Origin: Methylophilaceae bacterium | GTDB lineage: Bacteria; Pseudomonadota; Gammaproteobacteria; Burkholderiales; Methylophilaceae | Assembly: GCA_027488395.1 (NCBI GenBank) | Contig: JAIYBT010000010.1 | Location: forward strand, 124,001-188,000 | Reading direction: 5' to 3' | Length of the DNA: 64,000 nt | In this document: piece by piece, positions 46,528-55,450 of the stretch | Layout: every line of letters starts with the position of its first letter | Position numbering within the stretch: position 1 is the first letter of the stretch | Made by a program: the position numbers and the translations under genes | Notes under the pieces: generated by a model | What the model saw: the letters and a program-made list of their open reading frames with translations, nothing else | Told to the model about the DNA's origin: nothing | The model's database searches: none

Positions 46528-48975
46528 TTATTTAGTTTTAGGTTTGGGTTTACCTTTGTTTTTTTGCGTCGCTGTGCGATTTTTTGATTTAGTGGTGCGT
46601 GGCTTACTCGGTTTAGTCGGTGCAAAGCCAGACGGTGGTCGCTCTGTCTTGCGCTCAGTAACCGCTTTGGTCTGATTGCTTGCAGCGGCTTTAGATGACG
46701 TTGCTGATCGTTGACCAGCCGCTGATGACTTCACCCGTGGCTTGGCTTGATAAGGTGTGGTGGCAAGCGTGGGGTCTAACAGCGGATCGGCATCCACCTG
46801 ACTGACTAAACTAAAATCAATTTTGCTGGTTTCTAAATCGACGCGTACGACTTTTACTGTCATGCGATCACCCAGACGATAGCGTACCCCTGTGCGTTCG
46901 CCGACCATTTCATGCCGCGCTTTATCATGAATAAAGTAATCATTGCCTAAATCGGTGACGTGGAGTAAGCCTTCAACGTACACTTCATCTAACGCGACAA
47001 ACAAGCCAAAACTGGTGACACCAGCCACGGTGCCAGTAAAGACTTCACCCACTTTGTCTTGCATATAAAAGCATTTGAGCCAATTGTTCACATCGCGCGT
47101 AGCATCATCTGCGCGGCGCTCAGTCATGGAGCAATGGGTGCCTAGTTGATGCCAATCTTTGGCTTGATAGCGTTGGCCTGACACGACTGCTTTGATTGCC
47201 CGGTGGACCAATAAGTCGGGATAGCGACGAATGGGCGAGGTGAAATGCGTATATGCATCATAAGCCAACCCAAAGTGGCCCACATTGTCCGGACTGTAAA
47301 CCGCTTGTTGCATTGAGCGTAACAGCACCGTTTGTAGTAACTGGGCATCTGGACGGGTTTTGATGCGTTGCATCAGTTTGGCATAATCTTTGGCGCGTGG
47401 TTGCTCACCACCGCCCACCCCAAAACCAAACTCACCCATAAACAAACGTAGGGCTTCCAACTTTTCAGGCGTCGGGCCTTCATGAATACGATATAAACAC
47501 GTTTGCTCATTCTCAAGCAGGAAATCAGCGGCACAGACATTGGCCGCCAACATACATTCTTCAATCAATTTATGAGCTTCGTTACGATGCACGGGCACGA
47601 TTTTGTCGATTTTGCCCTGATCGTTAAACACCATCATGGTTTCAGTGGATTCAAACTCTACTGCACCGCGTTTTTCACGTTGACCCAACATCAGTTTGTA
47701 TACCGCTTCAAGGTGTTCTAAATGCGGCATCAACCAAGCGTATTGTGCCGCTAACTCAGCATCTTCGTGTTTGAGTAAGGCATGGACTTTGGTGTAGGTC
47801 ATGCGGGCTTTTGAGCGCATCACTGAGGGATAAAATTGATATTTTTTTACCACGCCTTGGCTATCCACTTGCATATCACATACCATGCATAAGCGTTCAA
47901 CGTCAGGATTAAGCGAGCACAAGCCGTTGGACAATGCCTCGGGCAACATGGGAATCACACGACGTGGAAAATACACGGAGTTACCACGATCAAACGCATC
48001 CTTGTCTAACGCATCCCCAGGCTGCACATAAAAGCTTACATCGGCAATGGCAACCACCAACCGCCAGCCTTTGCCCTGTGGTTCCGCATACACGGCATCG
48101 TCAAAATCACGCGCGGTTTCCCCGTCAATCGTAATCAGGGCGAGATCTCGGCAATCGATACGGCCCTGGTAATCCTGGGCTTGCACTAATCTAGGAAAAG
48201 ATTCGGCTTGATGCACGGCAGCAGGGTTAAATTGATGTGGCAATTGATGCTTACGCAGCGCAATTTCGATTTCCATGCCACTGTCGGCATAGTTACCTAA
48301 TATCTCAATAATTTTACCCATGGGCGCGCCATGCGAAGAAGGATACTCTGTCAATTCAACCGTAACTACCTGGCCAATTTTGGCATTCATATCTAAATGA
48401 TAAGGGATCAAAATATCTTGGCGGATACGCTTATCTTCTGCGGCGACGATGGTGACGCCTTGGCCGCGAATGACGCGTCCTACCAGCGTTTTGTTGACCC
48501 GCTCAAGTACTTCTACCAATTTACCTTCAGGCCGTCCACGACGATCAACGCCAGCAAGGCGGACCATGGCTCGGTCACCATGCATGACCATGGTCATTTC
48601 GCGTGGCCCTAAGAAAATATCCTCTGGATGCTTGAGTTTATCGTCCGGAATCAAAAATCCGAAGCCATCCGGGTGACCTGATACCGTACCCGCAATCAAA
48701 TGAATCTTGTCTGGTAAACAAAACGCTCCTTTACGATTACGCATTAACTGCCCATCACGCTCCATTGCACTCAAGCGACGGTTGAAGTTATCCCGCTCGT
48801 CATCGCCAATATCCAGTAACTGATAAATCAGTTCTGCACTTAACGGTATGCCTTGATCAGACAACAGCTGTAAGACCAATTCACGACTTGGTAATGGGGT
48901 CTCATACGTGTCGGATTCACGCTGTGCGTAAGGGTCTTTGGTGCGTAAAGAGGGCTTAGGGGTTTTGGTTGACAA
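46528..48975 (-). CDS. rnr: ribonuclease R
   Basis: Processive 3'-5' exoribonuclease of the RNB family that degrades structured RNA. The 815 residues carry an N-terminal helical domain and cold-shock domains. The RNB catalytic core reads LALITIDGETARDFDDAVYAE near 290, with the metal-binding aspartates. An S1 domain follows near 665-750 (VFTGTVAGVTSFGLFVALDEVYVEG), then a Lys/Arg/Ser-rich C-terminal tail. The start is a TTG at 48975, nine bases after AAGGAAG; no better upstream ATG exists. The start codon overlaps the -35 region of the divergent tRNA-Leu promoter. Confidence 0.95.
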   Translation of the reverse strand: MSTKTPKPSLRTKDPYAQRESDTYETPLPSRELVLQLLSDQGIPLSAELIYQLLDIGDDERDNFNRRLSAMERDGQLMRNRKGAFCLPDKIHLIAGTVSGHPDGFGFLIPDDKLKHPEDIFLGPREMTMVMHGDRAMVRLAGVDRRGRPEGKLVEVLERVNKTLVGRVIRGQGVTIVAAEDKRIRQDILIPYHLDMNAKIGQVVTVELTEYPSSHGAPMGKIIEILGNYADSGMEIEIALRKHQLPHQFNPAAVHQAESFPRLVQAQDYQGRIDCRDLALITIDGETARDFDDAVYAEPQGKGWRLVVAIADVSFYVQPGDALDKDAFDRGNSVYFPRRVIPMLPEALSNGLCSLNPDVERLCMVCDMQVDSQGVVKKYQFYPSVMRSKARMTYTKVHALLKHEDAELAAQYAWLMPHLEHLEAVYKLMLGQREKRGAVEFESTETMMVFNDQGKIDKIVPVHRNEAHKLIEECMLAANVCAADFLLENEQTCLYRIHEGPTPEKLEALRLFMGEFGFGVGGGEQPRAKDYAKLMQRIKTRPDAQLLQTVLLRSMQQAVYSPDNVGHFGLAYDAYTHFTSPIRRYPDLLVHRAIKAVVSGQRYQAKDWHQLGTHCSMTERRADDATRDVNNWLKCFYMQDKVGEVFTGTVAGVTSFGLFVALDEVYVEGLLHVTDLGNDYFIHDKARHEMVGERTGVRYRLGDRMTVKVVRVDLETSKIDFSLVSQVDADPLLDPTLATTPYQAKPRVKSSAAGQRSATSSKAAASNQTKAVTERKTERPPSGFAPTKPSKPRTTKSKNRTATQKNKGKPKPKTK

Positions 48976-48996
48976 TCTTAGTTCTTCCTTTAAAAT
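48969..48996 (+). promoter_or_regulatory. sigma70-type promoter of tRNA-Leu
   Basis: TTGACA at 48969-48974 and TAAAAT at 48991-48996 with 16 bases between. The predicted start lies just before the tRNA at 49011. The -35 overlaps the rnr start codon on the other strand. Confidence 0.8.
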
Positions 48997-49010
48997 GCAG
49001 TGCTTCTTTT

Positions 49011-49095
49011 GCCCAGATGGCGAAATTGGTAGACGCGCTAGTTTCAGGTACTAGTGTTGAAAGACGTGGAGGTTCGAGTCCTCTTCTGGGCACCA
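49011..49095 (+). tRNA. tRNA-Leu (anticodon CAG)
   Basis: An 85-base class II tRNA. The acceptor stem pairs GCCCAGA with TCTGGGC and is followed by encoded ACCA. The anticodon arm CTAGT-TTCAGGT-ACTAG places CAG at positions 34-36, reading CUG. A long variable arm follows, and the T arm contains GGTTCGAGTCC. It is preceded by a consensus promoter. Confidence 0.97.
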
Positions 49096-49236
49096 ACTTC
49101 AGAAATTCAAATGTGTGTGCTATTGCACATCATACCTCAAGCGCAGTTTTACTTAACAAGCGAATTAGCGTTGATCAGTGAGTTCCTCTCCATTTGCAAC
49201 GCTTAAACCCATCGAATATAACGGATATCCAAGAAC

Positions 49237-49267
49237 AAAAAAGCTGTGTTGTTTACCAACACAGCTT
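49237..49267 (-). terminator. rho-independent terminator after the small exported protein gene
   Basis: Eleven-pair perfect stem AAGCTGTGTTG/CAACACAGCTT with a five-base loop. On the minus strand it runs into six T, 19 bases beyond the stop of the gene at 49287. Confidence 0.88.
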
Positions 49268-49286
49268 GGCATCCAGCAATGACGCG

Positions 49287-49655
49287 TTAGCGGTTATTAA
49301 AAAAACCAATGTTCATCACGCGGTCGTTCACAAAGGTGATTTCGGTCTCTTTGTAGGTATGCTTGTTGTCATATTTGACTAAATTTTTGTAATACCACAT
49401 CTCAACTTTAACCGGCTTAGAATCTTTTTGCGGTTGACCCATGCCCGCCACCATATTGGAGGCGTTGCTCGGCTTCACTGATTGTTGTACTTTAAATGGT
49501 TTACCTAGTTTATCTTGTACTAGCTTTTTAGATTTACCACTAAAGTTATCGATAAAATCATTTTCGCCAAAGGTTTTAGCTGCATAAGCCACATTCACCG
49601 TAGCGCATAATGCCAACGCCAACAGCACACGATGTAATAGATTGATGTGTTTCAT
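49287..49655 (-). CDS. exported protein of unknown function
   Basis: A 122-residue precursor with a signal peptide (LLHRVLLALALCATVNVAYAA) and a mature region of about 97 residues. The segment from LVQDKLGKPFKVQQ to ITFVNDRVMNIGFF vaguely recalls BamE/SmpA-type small beta-rich domains (a Gly-Lys-Pro turn and closing FxNDRV strand), but it lacks a lipobox and I would not assign the family. It is a single-gene unit with its own terminator, between a tRNA and the tatD-type genes. Confidence 0.7.
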   Translation of the reverse strand: MKHINLLHRVLLALALCATVNVAYAAKTFGENDFIDNFSGKSKKLVQDKLGKPFKVQQSVKPSNASNMVAGMGQPQKDSKPVKVEMWYYKNLVKYDNKHTYKETEITFVNDRVMNIGFFNNR

Positions 49656-49806
49656 GGTTTGATTCCTATTTTGTTCACGTTAACCTGTGATGGATTCTCT
49701 TAATACAGGCTAGTATTGCGTGCGTAGTATAACCGTTTACGCAACAATGCGTTGACCATCCTGAGCAAAATTAGTGCCGATAGCATTGTTGTAACTTTGG
49801 TAAACA

Positions 49807-50571
49807 TTATCCACACATCACCTGCATGCCATCAAACCCCACTTCAATGTGCGCTGGACATACTGCGGTTAACGCGTGATATTCAAGCTCATGGGTCATG
49901 TGAATTAAAATGTTGCGCGGTGCGCCTATGCGTTCAATCAAAGCAAAGCTTTGTTCCAGATTGACATGGGTAGGATGGGCTTGATGGCGCAGGCAATCAA
50001 TCAACAACACATCCACGCCTTGCAACAAAGCATAAGAGGCTTCTGGGATGTCTGATACGTCTGTCATATACACGAGATTACCAATGCGATACGCATAAAT
50101 ACGGATGCGTCCATGCATGATCGGAATCGGCGTCACTTGCACGCCACAGACTTCAAACGCGTGTTCAACCGCATGCACGGCCAGCACAGGTAAATCCCAA
50201 AAATGCGCAGGTTCACGCAAGGTATAACCAAATTTTTCTTGAATATGGCTCACTGCCTCTGGATAACTGTAGAGCGGAATTTGGCGTCGACTGAGTTGGC
50301 AAAAACTACGTAAATCATCAATCCCATGTAAATGATCGGCATGGGTGTGGGTGTAGAGTACCGCATCAACCCGCTTTAACCCTTGTCGCAGCGCTTGTTG
50401 GCGCAAGTCAGGCGAGGTATCAATTAAAATCACTTGACCATCGGCTAATTGGATCACGCTGGAACAACGACTGCGTTGGTTACGTGTATCCGCTGACTGA
50501 CAGGTGTCACAGGTACACCCTATCACAGGCGTACCAGCACTAGAACCCGCGCCTAAAATGGTGAGTTGCAT
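49807..50571 (-). CDS. MBL-fold hydrolase, PhnP-like
   Basis: Metallo-beta-lactamase-fold phosphodiesterase-like enzyme of 254 residues. The start MQLTILGAGSSAGTPVIGC leads to a Cys cluster (CTCDTC) that binds structural zinc in the PhnP/PqqB branch. The metal motif reads YTHTHADHLHGIDDLRSF. PhnP is a cyclic phosphodiesterase of phosphonate metabolism, but no phosphonate genes are near, so a general phosphodiesterase role is safer. The start overlaps the tatD end by 19 bases. Confidence 0.85.
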   Translation of the reverse strand: MQLTILGAGSSAGTPVIGCTCDTCQSADTRNQRSRCSSVIQLADGQVILIDTSPDLRQQALRQGLKRVDAVLYTHTHADHLHGIDDLRSFCQLSRRQIPLYSYPEAVSHIQEKFGYTLREPAHFWDLPVLAVHAVEHAFEVCGVQVTPIPIMHGRIRIYAYRIGNLVYMTDVSDIPEASYALLQGVDVLLIDCLRHQAHPTHVNLEQSFALIERIGAPRNILIHMTHELEYHALTAVCPAHIEVGFDGMQVMCG

Positions 50572-51338
50572 GGCTGGGCGTGCTTAAATAAGTTAAAAAA
50601 GTTTTGGGTGGTGGCTTCCATCAAGGTATGCAACGGGATATCGCGCAGTTTGGCGATTTCTTCAGCCACAAGTCGCACATAGGCAGGTTGATTGGTTTTA
50701 CCACGGTATGGGATCGGTGCTAAATAAGGCGAATCCGTTTCAATCAGCATCGAAGATAAAGGCACCAATTGGGCAACCGCTTTCAACGCTTGCGCGTTTT
50801 TAAAGGTGACAATGCCAGAAAACGAAATATAAAACCCCATGGCAATGGCCGCTTGCGCCACTTCCCAGCTTTCGGTAAAACAATGCATCACCCCGCCAAC
50901 CTCGGCTGCGCCTTCTTCTTGCATGATGCGCAAAGTGTCTTCGGCTGCATTGCGGGTATGAATAATCAGCGGTTTGCCAGTCGCTTTTGCCGCGCGAATA
51001 TGAGTACGAAAACGCGCGCGTTGCCAACTCAAATCGCCTTGTAATCGAAAATAATCCAAACCAGTTTCACCAATTGCAACCACGCGTGGATGATCGGCTA
51101 AAGCCACTAAGCCTTCTACCGTTGGTTCCTCAATACCCTCATAATCTGGATGCACGCCTACTGAAGCGTACATATTGGGATGTTGCTCTGCAATCGCCAA
51201 TACTTCGGGAAACTTATCCAGTGTTACCGATACACAGAGGGCATGGCCAACGTCATTGGCACGCATTTCAGCTTGCACCTGTGACATATCATTCGCCAAT
51301 TCAGGAAAATTGAGGTGGCAATGCGAATCTACAAACAT
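50553..51338 (-). CDS. tatD: TatD family metal-dependent deoxyribonuclease
   Basis: TIM-barrel metal hydrolase of 261 residues. Metal ligands lie in FVDSHCHLNF at the start, AIGETGLDYFR near 92, PLIIHTRNA and VMHCFTES, and the C-terminal ETDSPYLAPIPYRGKTN. E. coli members cut 3' ends of DNA. It is followed by the PhnP-like gene and preceded by pilZ in the conserved holB-pilZ-tatD run, so the YcfH-type is likely. Confidence 0.92.
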   Translation of the reverse strand: MFVDSHCHLNFPELANDMSQVQAEMRANDVGHALCVSVTLDKFPEVLAIAEQHPNMYASVGVHPDYEGIEEPTVEGLVALADHPRVVAIGETGLDYFRLQGDLSWQRARFRTHIRAAKATGKPLIIHTRNAAEDTLRIMQEEGAAEVGGVMHCFTESWEVAQAAIAMGFYISFSGIVTFKNAQALKAVAQLVPLSSMLIETDSPYLAPIPYRGKTNQPAYVRLVAEEIAKLRDIPLHTLMEATTQNFFNLFKHAQPCNSPF

Positions 51339-51355
51339 GAATCAGCCTTATTGAA

Positions 51356-51709
51356 TTAAATGGTATGAGTTGGACGGCTAGATTTGAGCGCATTGGCTAA
51401 AATCGCTTCAATGCGTTTTTTTGCTTCAGCACCGCCCTCTTTATCTGCAAATTGAATCCCAACCCCTTGTGGCTTTTGATTTATGGCTTGCGGTGTCACC
51501 CACACCACTTTACCAACTACCTTCAATTTTTCTGGGTTATCCAGCAGACTCAATAGCATAAAAACTTCTTCACCCACATTAAATGGTTTATTGGTGGGAA
51601 TAAATAAACCACCCCCTTTCACAAAAGGCATGTAGGCGGCAAACAAGGCTGCTTTCTCCTTGATCGCAAGCGAAAGCACGGCGGGTTTGGCATTCTGAGT
51701 ATCGGTCAT
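51356..51709 (-). CDS. pilZ: type IV pilus assembly protein PilZ
   Basis: Small PilZ-fold protein of 117 residues from the ATG at 51709 (MTDTQNAKPAV). The longer frame overlaps holB, and GAGGAA lies before the chosen start. The conserved part has GGGLFIPT and VGEEVFMLLSLLDNPEKLKVVGKVVW, then GVGIQF. The RxxxR c-di-GMP motif is absent, as in pilus-type PilZ proteins. Position between holB and tatD is typical. It fits with the fimV gene in suggesting type IV pili. Confidence 0.88.
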   Translation of the reverse strand: MTDTQNAKPAVLSLAIKEKAALFAAYMPFVKGGGLFIPTNKPFNVGEEVFMLLSLLDNPEKLKVVGKVVWVTPQAINQKPQGVGIQFADKEGGAEAKKRIEAILANALKSSRPTHTI

Positions 51710-51735
51710 GTTGGCGGGTTCCTCTGCGGACAATA

Positions 51736-52740
51736 TCAACGAAAGCATTTTTTATATTGTAGAAGACATTGCTCAAGTTGGAGTTCTTGATTGAGCGGAT
51801 GTAAAGCACTTAATTTAAATCGGTTCAACTGCGCCATAAACGTCAATAATTGGTCCTCATGACACGCACTCGCTAAGGTCTTTAAGCCCGCAAGCGCGTC
51901 TGAATGGTATTTGGCGGGCAAGTGATGACAGCAGCGCTGGATATCTACACTCCATTTTTGTAACACCGTCATCGCGTGCAACATGCCATGTTGCAACAGC
52001 ACAGGCAACGCTAGATGCAGTTCTAACCGTGCGCCTTGCATTAAAAAAGCGCGCCACTGCAAATACCAAGCATGCCAATCGATGGCAGCTTCTTCATGAT
52101 CGGCAAGGACCGTTGTGGGGGCGCCGCCACTGTAATGCCACACCCATTCTGCGTTTACGATGGCTTGCTGATGTAACCAGGCGACGCCCTCGGCCGCAGT
52201 GGGCACTGGCATATCAACTTGCATGCATCGACTCAAAATTGTCGGTAATAACGCCTGTTTTTGATGCGTTACCAAAATAAATTGGGTGGCTGCAGGCGGC
52301 TCTTCCAATAACTTTAATAAAGCATTCGCCGCGGTGGTATTGACCCATTCTAATGGGTGAATCATGACCACGCGCAGCCCCCCTACTTGATGGTTTGATA
52401 ACGACAAATAATCGTGTAAGCCGCGTATTTGTTCAATGACAATTTGCTGGCGTTTGCGTGTTTTCTTTTTGCTGTCGTCGCTGCCTTCTGCTTCCTCAGG
52501 TTTAATTTCTTTAAAATCAGGGTGACTGCCCTCACTCAACCAATGACAGGCTTCACAGTGTTGGCAAGCGAGGCCTAATTGCGGCTTTTGGCACAACCAA
52601 CTGGCGGCCATTGCACTGGCAAAATGTCGTTTACCAATGCCTTGTTTACCAGATAACAACAACGCATGATGACGTTGTGCGCCCTGCGCTAACCATTGTT
52701 GATGCAGATTGACTTGCCAAGGAAATATATTTGAAATCAT
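51736..52740 (-). CDS. holB: DNA polymerase III delta-prime subunit
   Basis: Clamp-loader stator subunit of the replisome. The 334 residues show a P-loop-like SGKQGIGKRHFASAMAA. The zinc module is CQKPQLGLACQHCEACHW, and the conserved ALLKLLEEPPAATQFILVTHQ follows. The start ATG overlaps the tmk stop in ATGA form, so they are translationally coupled. Confidence 0.95.
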   Translation of the reverse strand: MISNIFPWQVNLHQQWLAQGAQRHHALLLSGKQGIGKRHFASAMAASWLCQKPQLGLACQHCEACHWLSEGSHPDFKEIKPEEAEGSDDSKKKTRKRQQIVIEQIRGLHDYLSLSNHQVGGLRVVMIHPLEWVNTTAANALLKLLEEPPAATQFILVTHQKQALLPTILSRCMQVDMPVPTAAEGVAWLHQQAIVNAEWVWHYSGGAPTTVLADHEEAAIDWHAWYLQWRAFLMQGARLELHLALPVLLQHGMLHAMTVLQKWSVDIQRCCHHLPAKYHSDALAGLKTLASACHEDQLLTFMAQLNRFKLSALHPLNQELQLEQCLLQYKKCFR

Positions 52741-53345
52741 AGCGTTGAAATTATTTCTTCAACTGACTTTTTAACTTCATTGACGGGTCTATTGGCATCG
52801 ATAATCCGAAACCGCTCAGGATATTGTGTCGCACGTGCTAAATATTGCGCGCGTAGTTTTTCAAAAAATGCGGCACCTTCGGCCTCGAATTTATCGGGCG
52901 TACGAGCAGAGGCTAAACGCGCTAAACTCACGGCAACCGGCACATCAAATAACAACGTAAGGTCAGGTTGCAGATCAGCTTGTACCCATTGCTCGAGTGA
53001 TTGCATTTTGGCAATGGCTAAGCCACGTGCGCCACATTGGTACGCATAGGAAGCATCTGTAAATCGATCCGATACCACATGCGCTCCCCGCGCAAGTGCT
53101 GGACGAATCACTTGATGGAGGTGTTCGGCGCGAGCCGCAAACATTAATAGGGTTTCAGTGTCAACGTGCATCGTTTCATGCAGCAATATTGAACGCAGTT
53201 GTTCACCTACGGGCGTGCCTCCTGGCTCTCGGGTCGAAACCACTTCTTGTCCATTCGCGGCAAGCATCGCAATCATGGTCGGAATATGCGTACTTTTGCC
53301 CGCCCCATCCATGCCCTCTAAGGTAATAAATAAACCCGACTTCAT
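52737..53345 (-). CDS. tmk: thymidylate kinase
   Basis: Phosphorylates dTMP to dTDP. The 202 residues begin FITLEGMDGAGKSTHIPTM, the P-loop. DRFTDASYAYQCGARG holds the substrate-binding DR motif, and the lid region LARLASARTPDKFEAEG follows. It lies 16 bases after mltG and overlaps holB by four bases. Confidence 0.96.
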   Translation of the reverse strand: MKSGLFITLEGMDGAGKSTHIPTMIAMLAANGQEVVSTREPGGTPVGEQLRSILLHETMHVDTETLLMFAARAEHLHQVIRPALARGAHVVSDRFTDASYAYQCGARGLAIAKMQSLEQWVQADLQPDLTLLFDVPVAVSLARLASARTPDKFEAEGAAFFEKLRAQYLARATQYPERFRIIDANRPVNEVKKSVEEIISTL

Positions 53346-53361
53346 TCAATGTACCTTTTGA

Positions 53362-54366
53362 CTATCGTTTTAATTGGTATTGGCGCACCGCTTGATTATG
53401 CGCAGCTAAAGTGGCGTTAAACACATGCCGACCGTGCCCGTTGGCCACAAAATACAATGCTTGCGTTTCAGCTGGATGCAAGGCAGCTTGCAACGAGGCT
53501 AGGCCCGGTAACGCAATCGGTGTCGGCGGCAAACCCAACCTTGTGTACGTATTGTAAGCGGTATCAGTTAACAAATCTTGCCGACGTAAATTACCTTGAA
53601 ACTGTGTACCCATGCCGTAAATCACGGATGGATCGGTCTGTAAGCGCATGCCTTTGCGCAAACGATTGACAAATACGCCGGCAATCTGCGGCCGTTCAAC
53701 TTCTGCGCCGGTTTCTTTTTCCACGATCGAAGCCATTATCAACGCTTGATAAGCATTGGCATAAGGCAAATGGGGATCGCGCGCCTCCCACGCTTGGCTT
53801 AAATGACGTTGCATTTTATTGTAGGCGCGTTGATACAACGCCAAGTCACTGGTCTGCGTATCCAAAAAATACGTATCCGGGAAAAACCAGCCTTCTGGAG
53901 ATTGCGCTTTGCCACTCAACTTGAGCATCAAGGCCTCATCTGAAAGATCCAATGTTTCATGCCGAATCAGGGGCATTTGATTGATTTTTTGCCGCATATC
54001 GGCAAAGGTTTTCCCCTCAACAATTTGAAACTTGAGCTGATCAAAGCTGCCATGTTTCAAGACATCAAGCAGGCTGACCACTTGCATCGGTGCATTCAAT
54101 ACGTAATCGCCCGCTTGCAGCTGGTTGGCGACTCCCAACAGTTTTACTGCAAATAAAAAACTATATGGCTCAGCCAATACGCCACGCGCTGTCAATTGCG
54201 CTGCGATCTCACGAACGCTCGCGCCAGCTGGAATTTGTACCCGTATCGCAGATTCGGCTAACGGCAGTGGCCGGATAAAGTAAATCAGCATCCACACACT
54301 GAGCGCAATGAGACAGAGCACAACGACTCCAAACACAGCGACGATCAAAGATTTAATGCGTGACAT
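53362..54366 (-). CDS. mltG: endolytic transglycosylase MltG
   Basis: Membrane-anchored lytic transglycosylase that cuts nascent glycan strands. The 334-residue product begins at the ATG at 54366 (MSRIKSLIVAV); the longer frame overlaps pabC. The transmembrane helix spans about 6-30. The YceG-like core has VEGKTFADMRQKI and the catalytic Glu in IMASIVEKETGAEVERP, followed by FVNRLRKGMRLQTDPSVIYG. pabC-mltG-tmk-holB is a conserved order. Confidence 0.94.
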   Translation of the reverse strand: MSRIKSLIVAVFGVVVLCLIALSVWMLIYFIRPLPLAESAIRVQIPAGASVREIAAQLTARGVLAEPYSFLFAVKLLGVANQLQAGDYVLNAPMQVVSLLDVLKHGSFDQLKFQIVEGKTFADMRQKINQMPLIRHETLDLSDEALMLKLSGKAQSPEGWFFPDTYFLDTQTSDLALYQRAYNKMQRHLSQAWEARDPHLPYANAYQALIMASIVEKETGAEVERPQIAGVFVNRLRKGMRLQTDPSVIYGMGTQFQGNLRRQDLLTDTAYNTYTRLGLPPTPIALPGLASLQAALHPAETQALYFVANGHGRHVFNATLAAHNQAVRQYQLKR

Positions 54367-54368
54367 GG

Positions 54369-55208
54369 TTAATACGTGACATGGGCAAGTTGACTTCTTA
54401 AAGCCATCGCCCACGGGTGATGACCTAAGGTTTGCGTATCCAGCCGATTGACTTGCAATACGCCATAGATACTGTTGGTGATGATGACTGCATCAGCACT
54501 GTACACATCCGCCAGATGTAAACGACAGGCCTCCACCGTCACGCCTTGGGTGCGGTGCCAATCTAGCATCTTTTGACGCATGACACCTGAGACGCCGCAT
54601 TGATCAAGCGCAGGGGTGCGCACACGATCACCCTGCTTGATAAACAGATTGCCACTGACCGCTTCGATCACCTGGTCTTGATAATCCATCAGTAAGCCAT
54701 CAAAAAATTGTGAATCTTTATTTTCTGCACGCGCCAACACATTTTCTAAGCGATTTAAATGCTTGATGCCTGCTAACAATGGCTGGTGTCCCAATCGCGT
54801 GCGGCAGGTATACAGGGCGACCCCATGTTCAAACACGGTATCGGCATATACTGGCATAGGCGATTGTATAAAAATGCGGCTAGGCTCGCTGACAGGCGCA
54901 GGCGCGTACCCACGTGCGCCATCGCCTCGAGTAATCATCAGCTTAATCACACCACTGGTGTGATTGTCCTCTGCGGTGGCCTGTACAAAAAATTTTAATT
55001 CTTGCATCAATAGCTCGGCTGAGGGACACACAATGTGTAGTTTGCTGCAATCAGCAACCAAGGTTTGATAATGCAACGGCCAGTCTTGCAACACGCCCTG
55101 CTGCAAGCGCATGGTTCTAAACACACCATCGCCATAAGCAAATCCACGATTGGTGGGTGCGATCCCAGAAACCAACTTGCCATTGACACAATAACGCAAC
55201 GTCGTCAT
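54369..55208 (-). CDS. pabC: aminodeoxychorismate lyase PabC
   Basis: PLP enzyme that releases 4-aminobenzoate from aminodeoxychorismate for folate. The 279-residue product is counted from the ATG at 55208 (MTTLRYCVNGKLV), which aligns best with family starts; a GTG at 55220 is possible. The PLP lysine lies in PLLAGIKHLNRLENVLA, and NRGFAYGDGVFRTMR marks the N-terminus. It is branched-chain-aminotransferase-like in fold, and the neighbouring mltG supports PabC. The stop is two bases before mltG. Confidence 0.92.
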   Translation of the reverse strand: MTTLRYCVNGKLVSGIAPTNRGFAYGDGVFRTMRLQQGVLQDWPLHYQTLVADCSKLHIVCPSAELLMQELKFFVQATAEDNHTSGVIKLMITRGDGARGYAPAPVSEPSRIFIQSPMPVYADTVFEHGVALYTCRTRLGHQPLLAGIKHLNRLENVLARAENKDSQFFDGLLMDYQDQVIEAVSGNLFIKQGDRVRTPALDQCGVSGVMRQKMLDWHRTQGVTVEACRLHLADVYSADAVIITNSIYGVLQVNRLDTQTLGHHPWAMALRSQLAHVTY

Positions 55209-55406
55209 CGGTTCAGCCACTTTAACATTGGTGCATTCCTATTTTTCACGGCTTAAACCTTACCATAGTTCAATTGCGCGATTGAACCCGCTGGGCGTAT
55301 TTTCGATCATTTGTCAGTGAATACATAACAAGTGCGCCCACAATACAGCTAAGAACATGTTGATTGCATTGCATTTGCTAGGTATAAATTTAGGTCAGCT
55401 ATATTC

Positions 55407-55433
55407 AAAAAGCCAGCATATGCTGGCTTTTTT
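55407..55433 (-). terminator. rho-independent terminator after fabF
   Basis: Perfect 16-base palindrome GCCAGCATATGCTGGC flanked by A and T runs. It lies 18 bases after the fabF stop on the minus strand. It leaves pabC, about 200 bases further on, to its own promoter. Confidence 0.85.
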
Positions 55434-55450
55434 ATTTCATCAACAACCGT

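Noticed and set aside
49807-50571. Second PqqB because of the CxCxxC and MBL motifs
   Set aside because: The intact HTHADH motif and gene context fit the PhnP-like branch, while PqqB has a degenerate metal motif.
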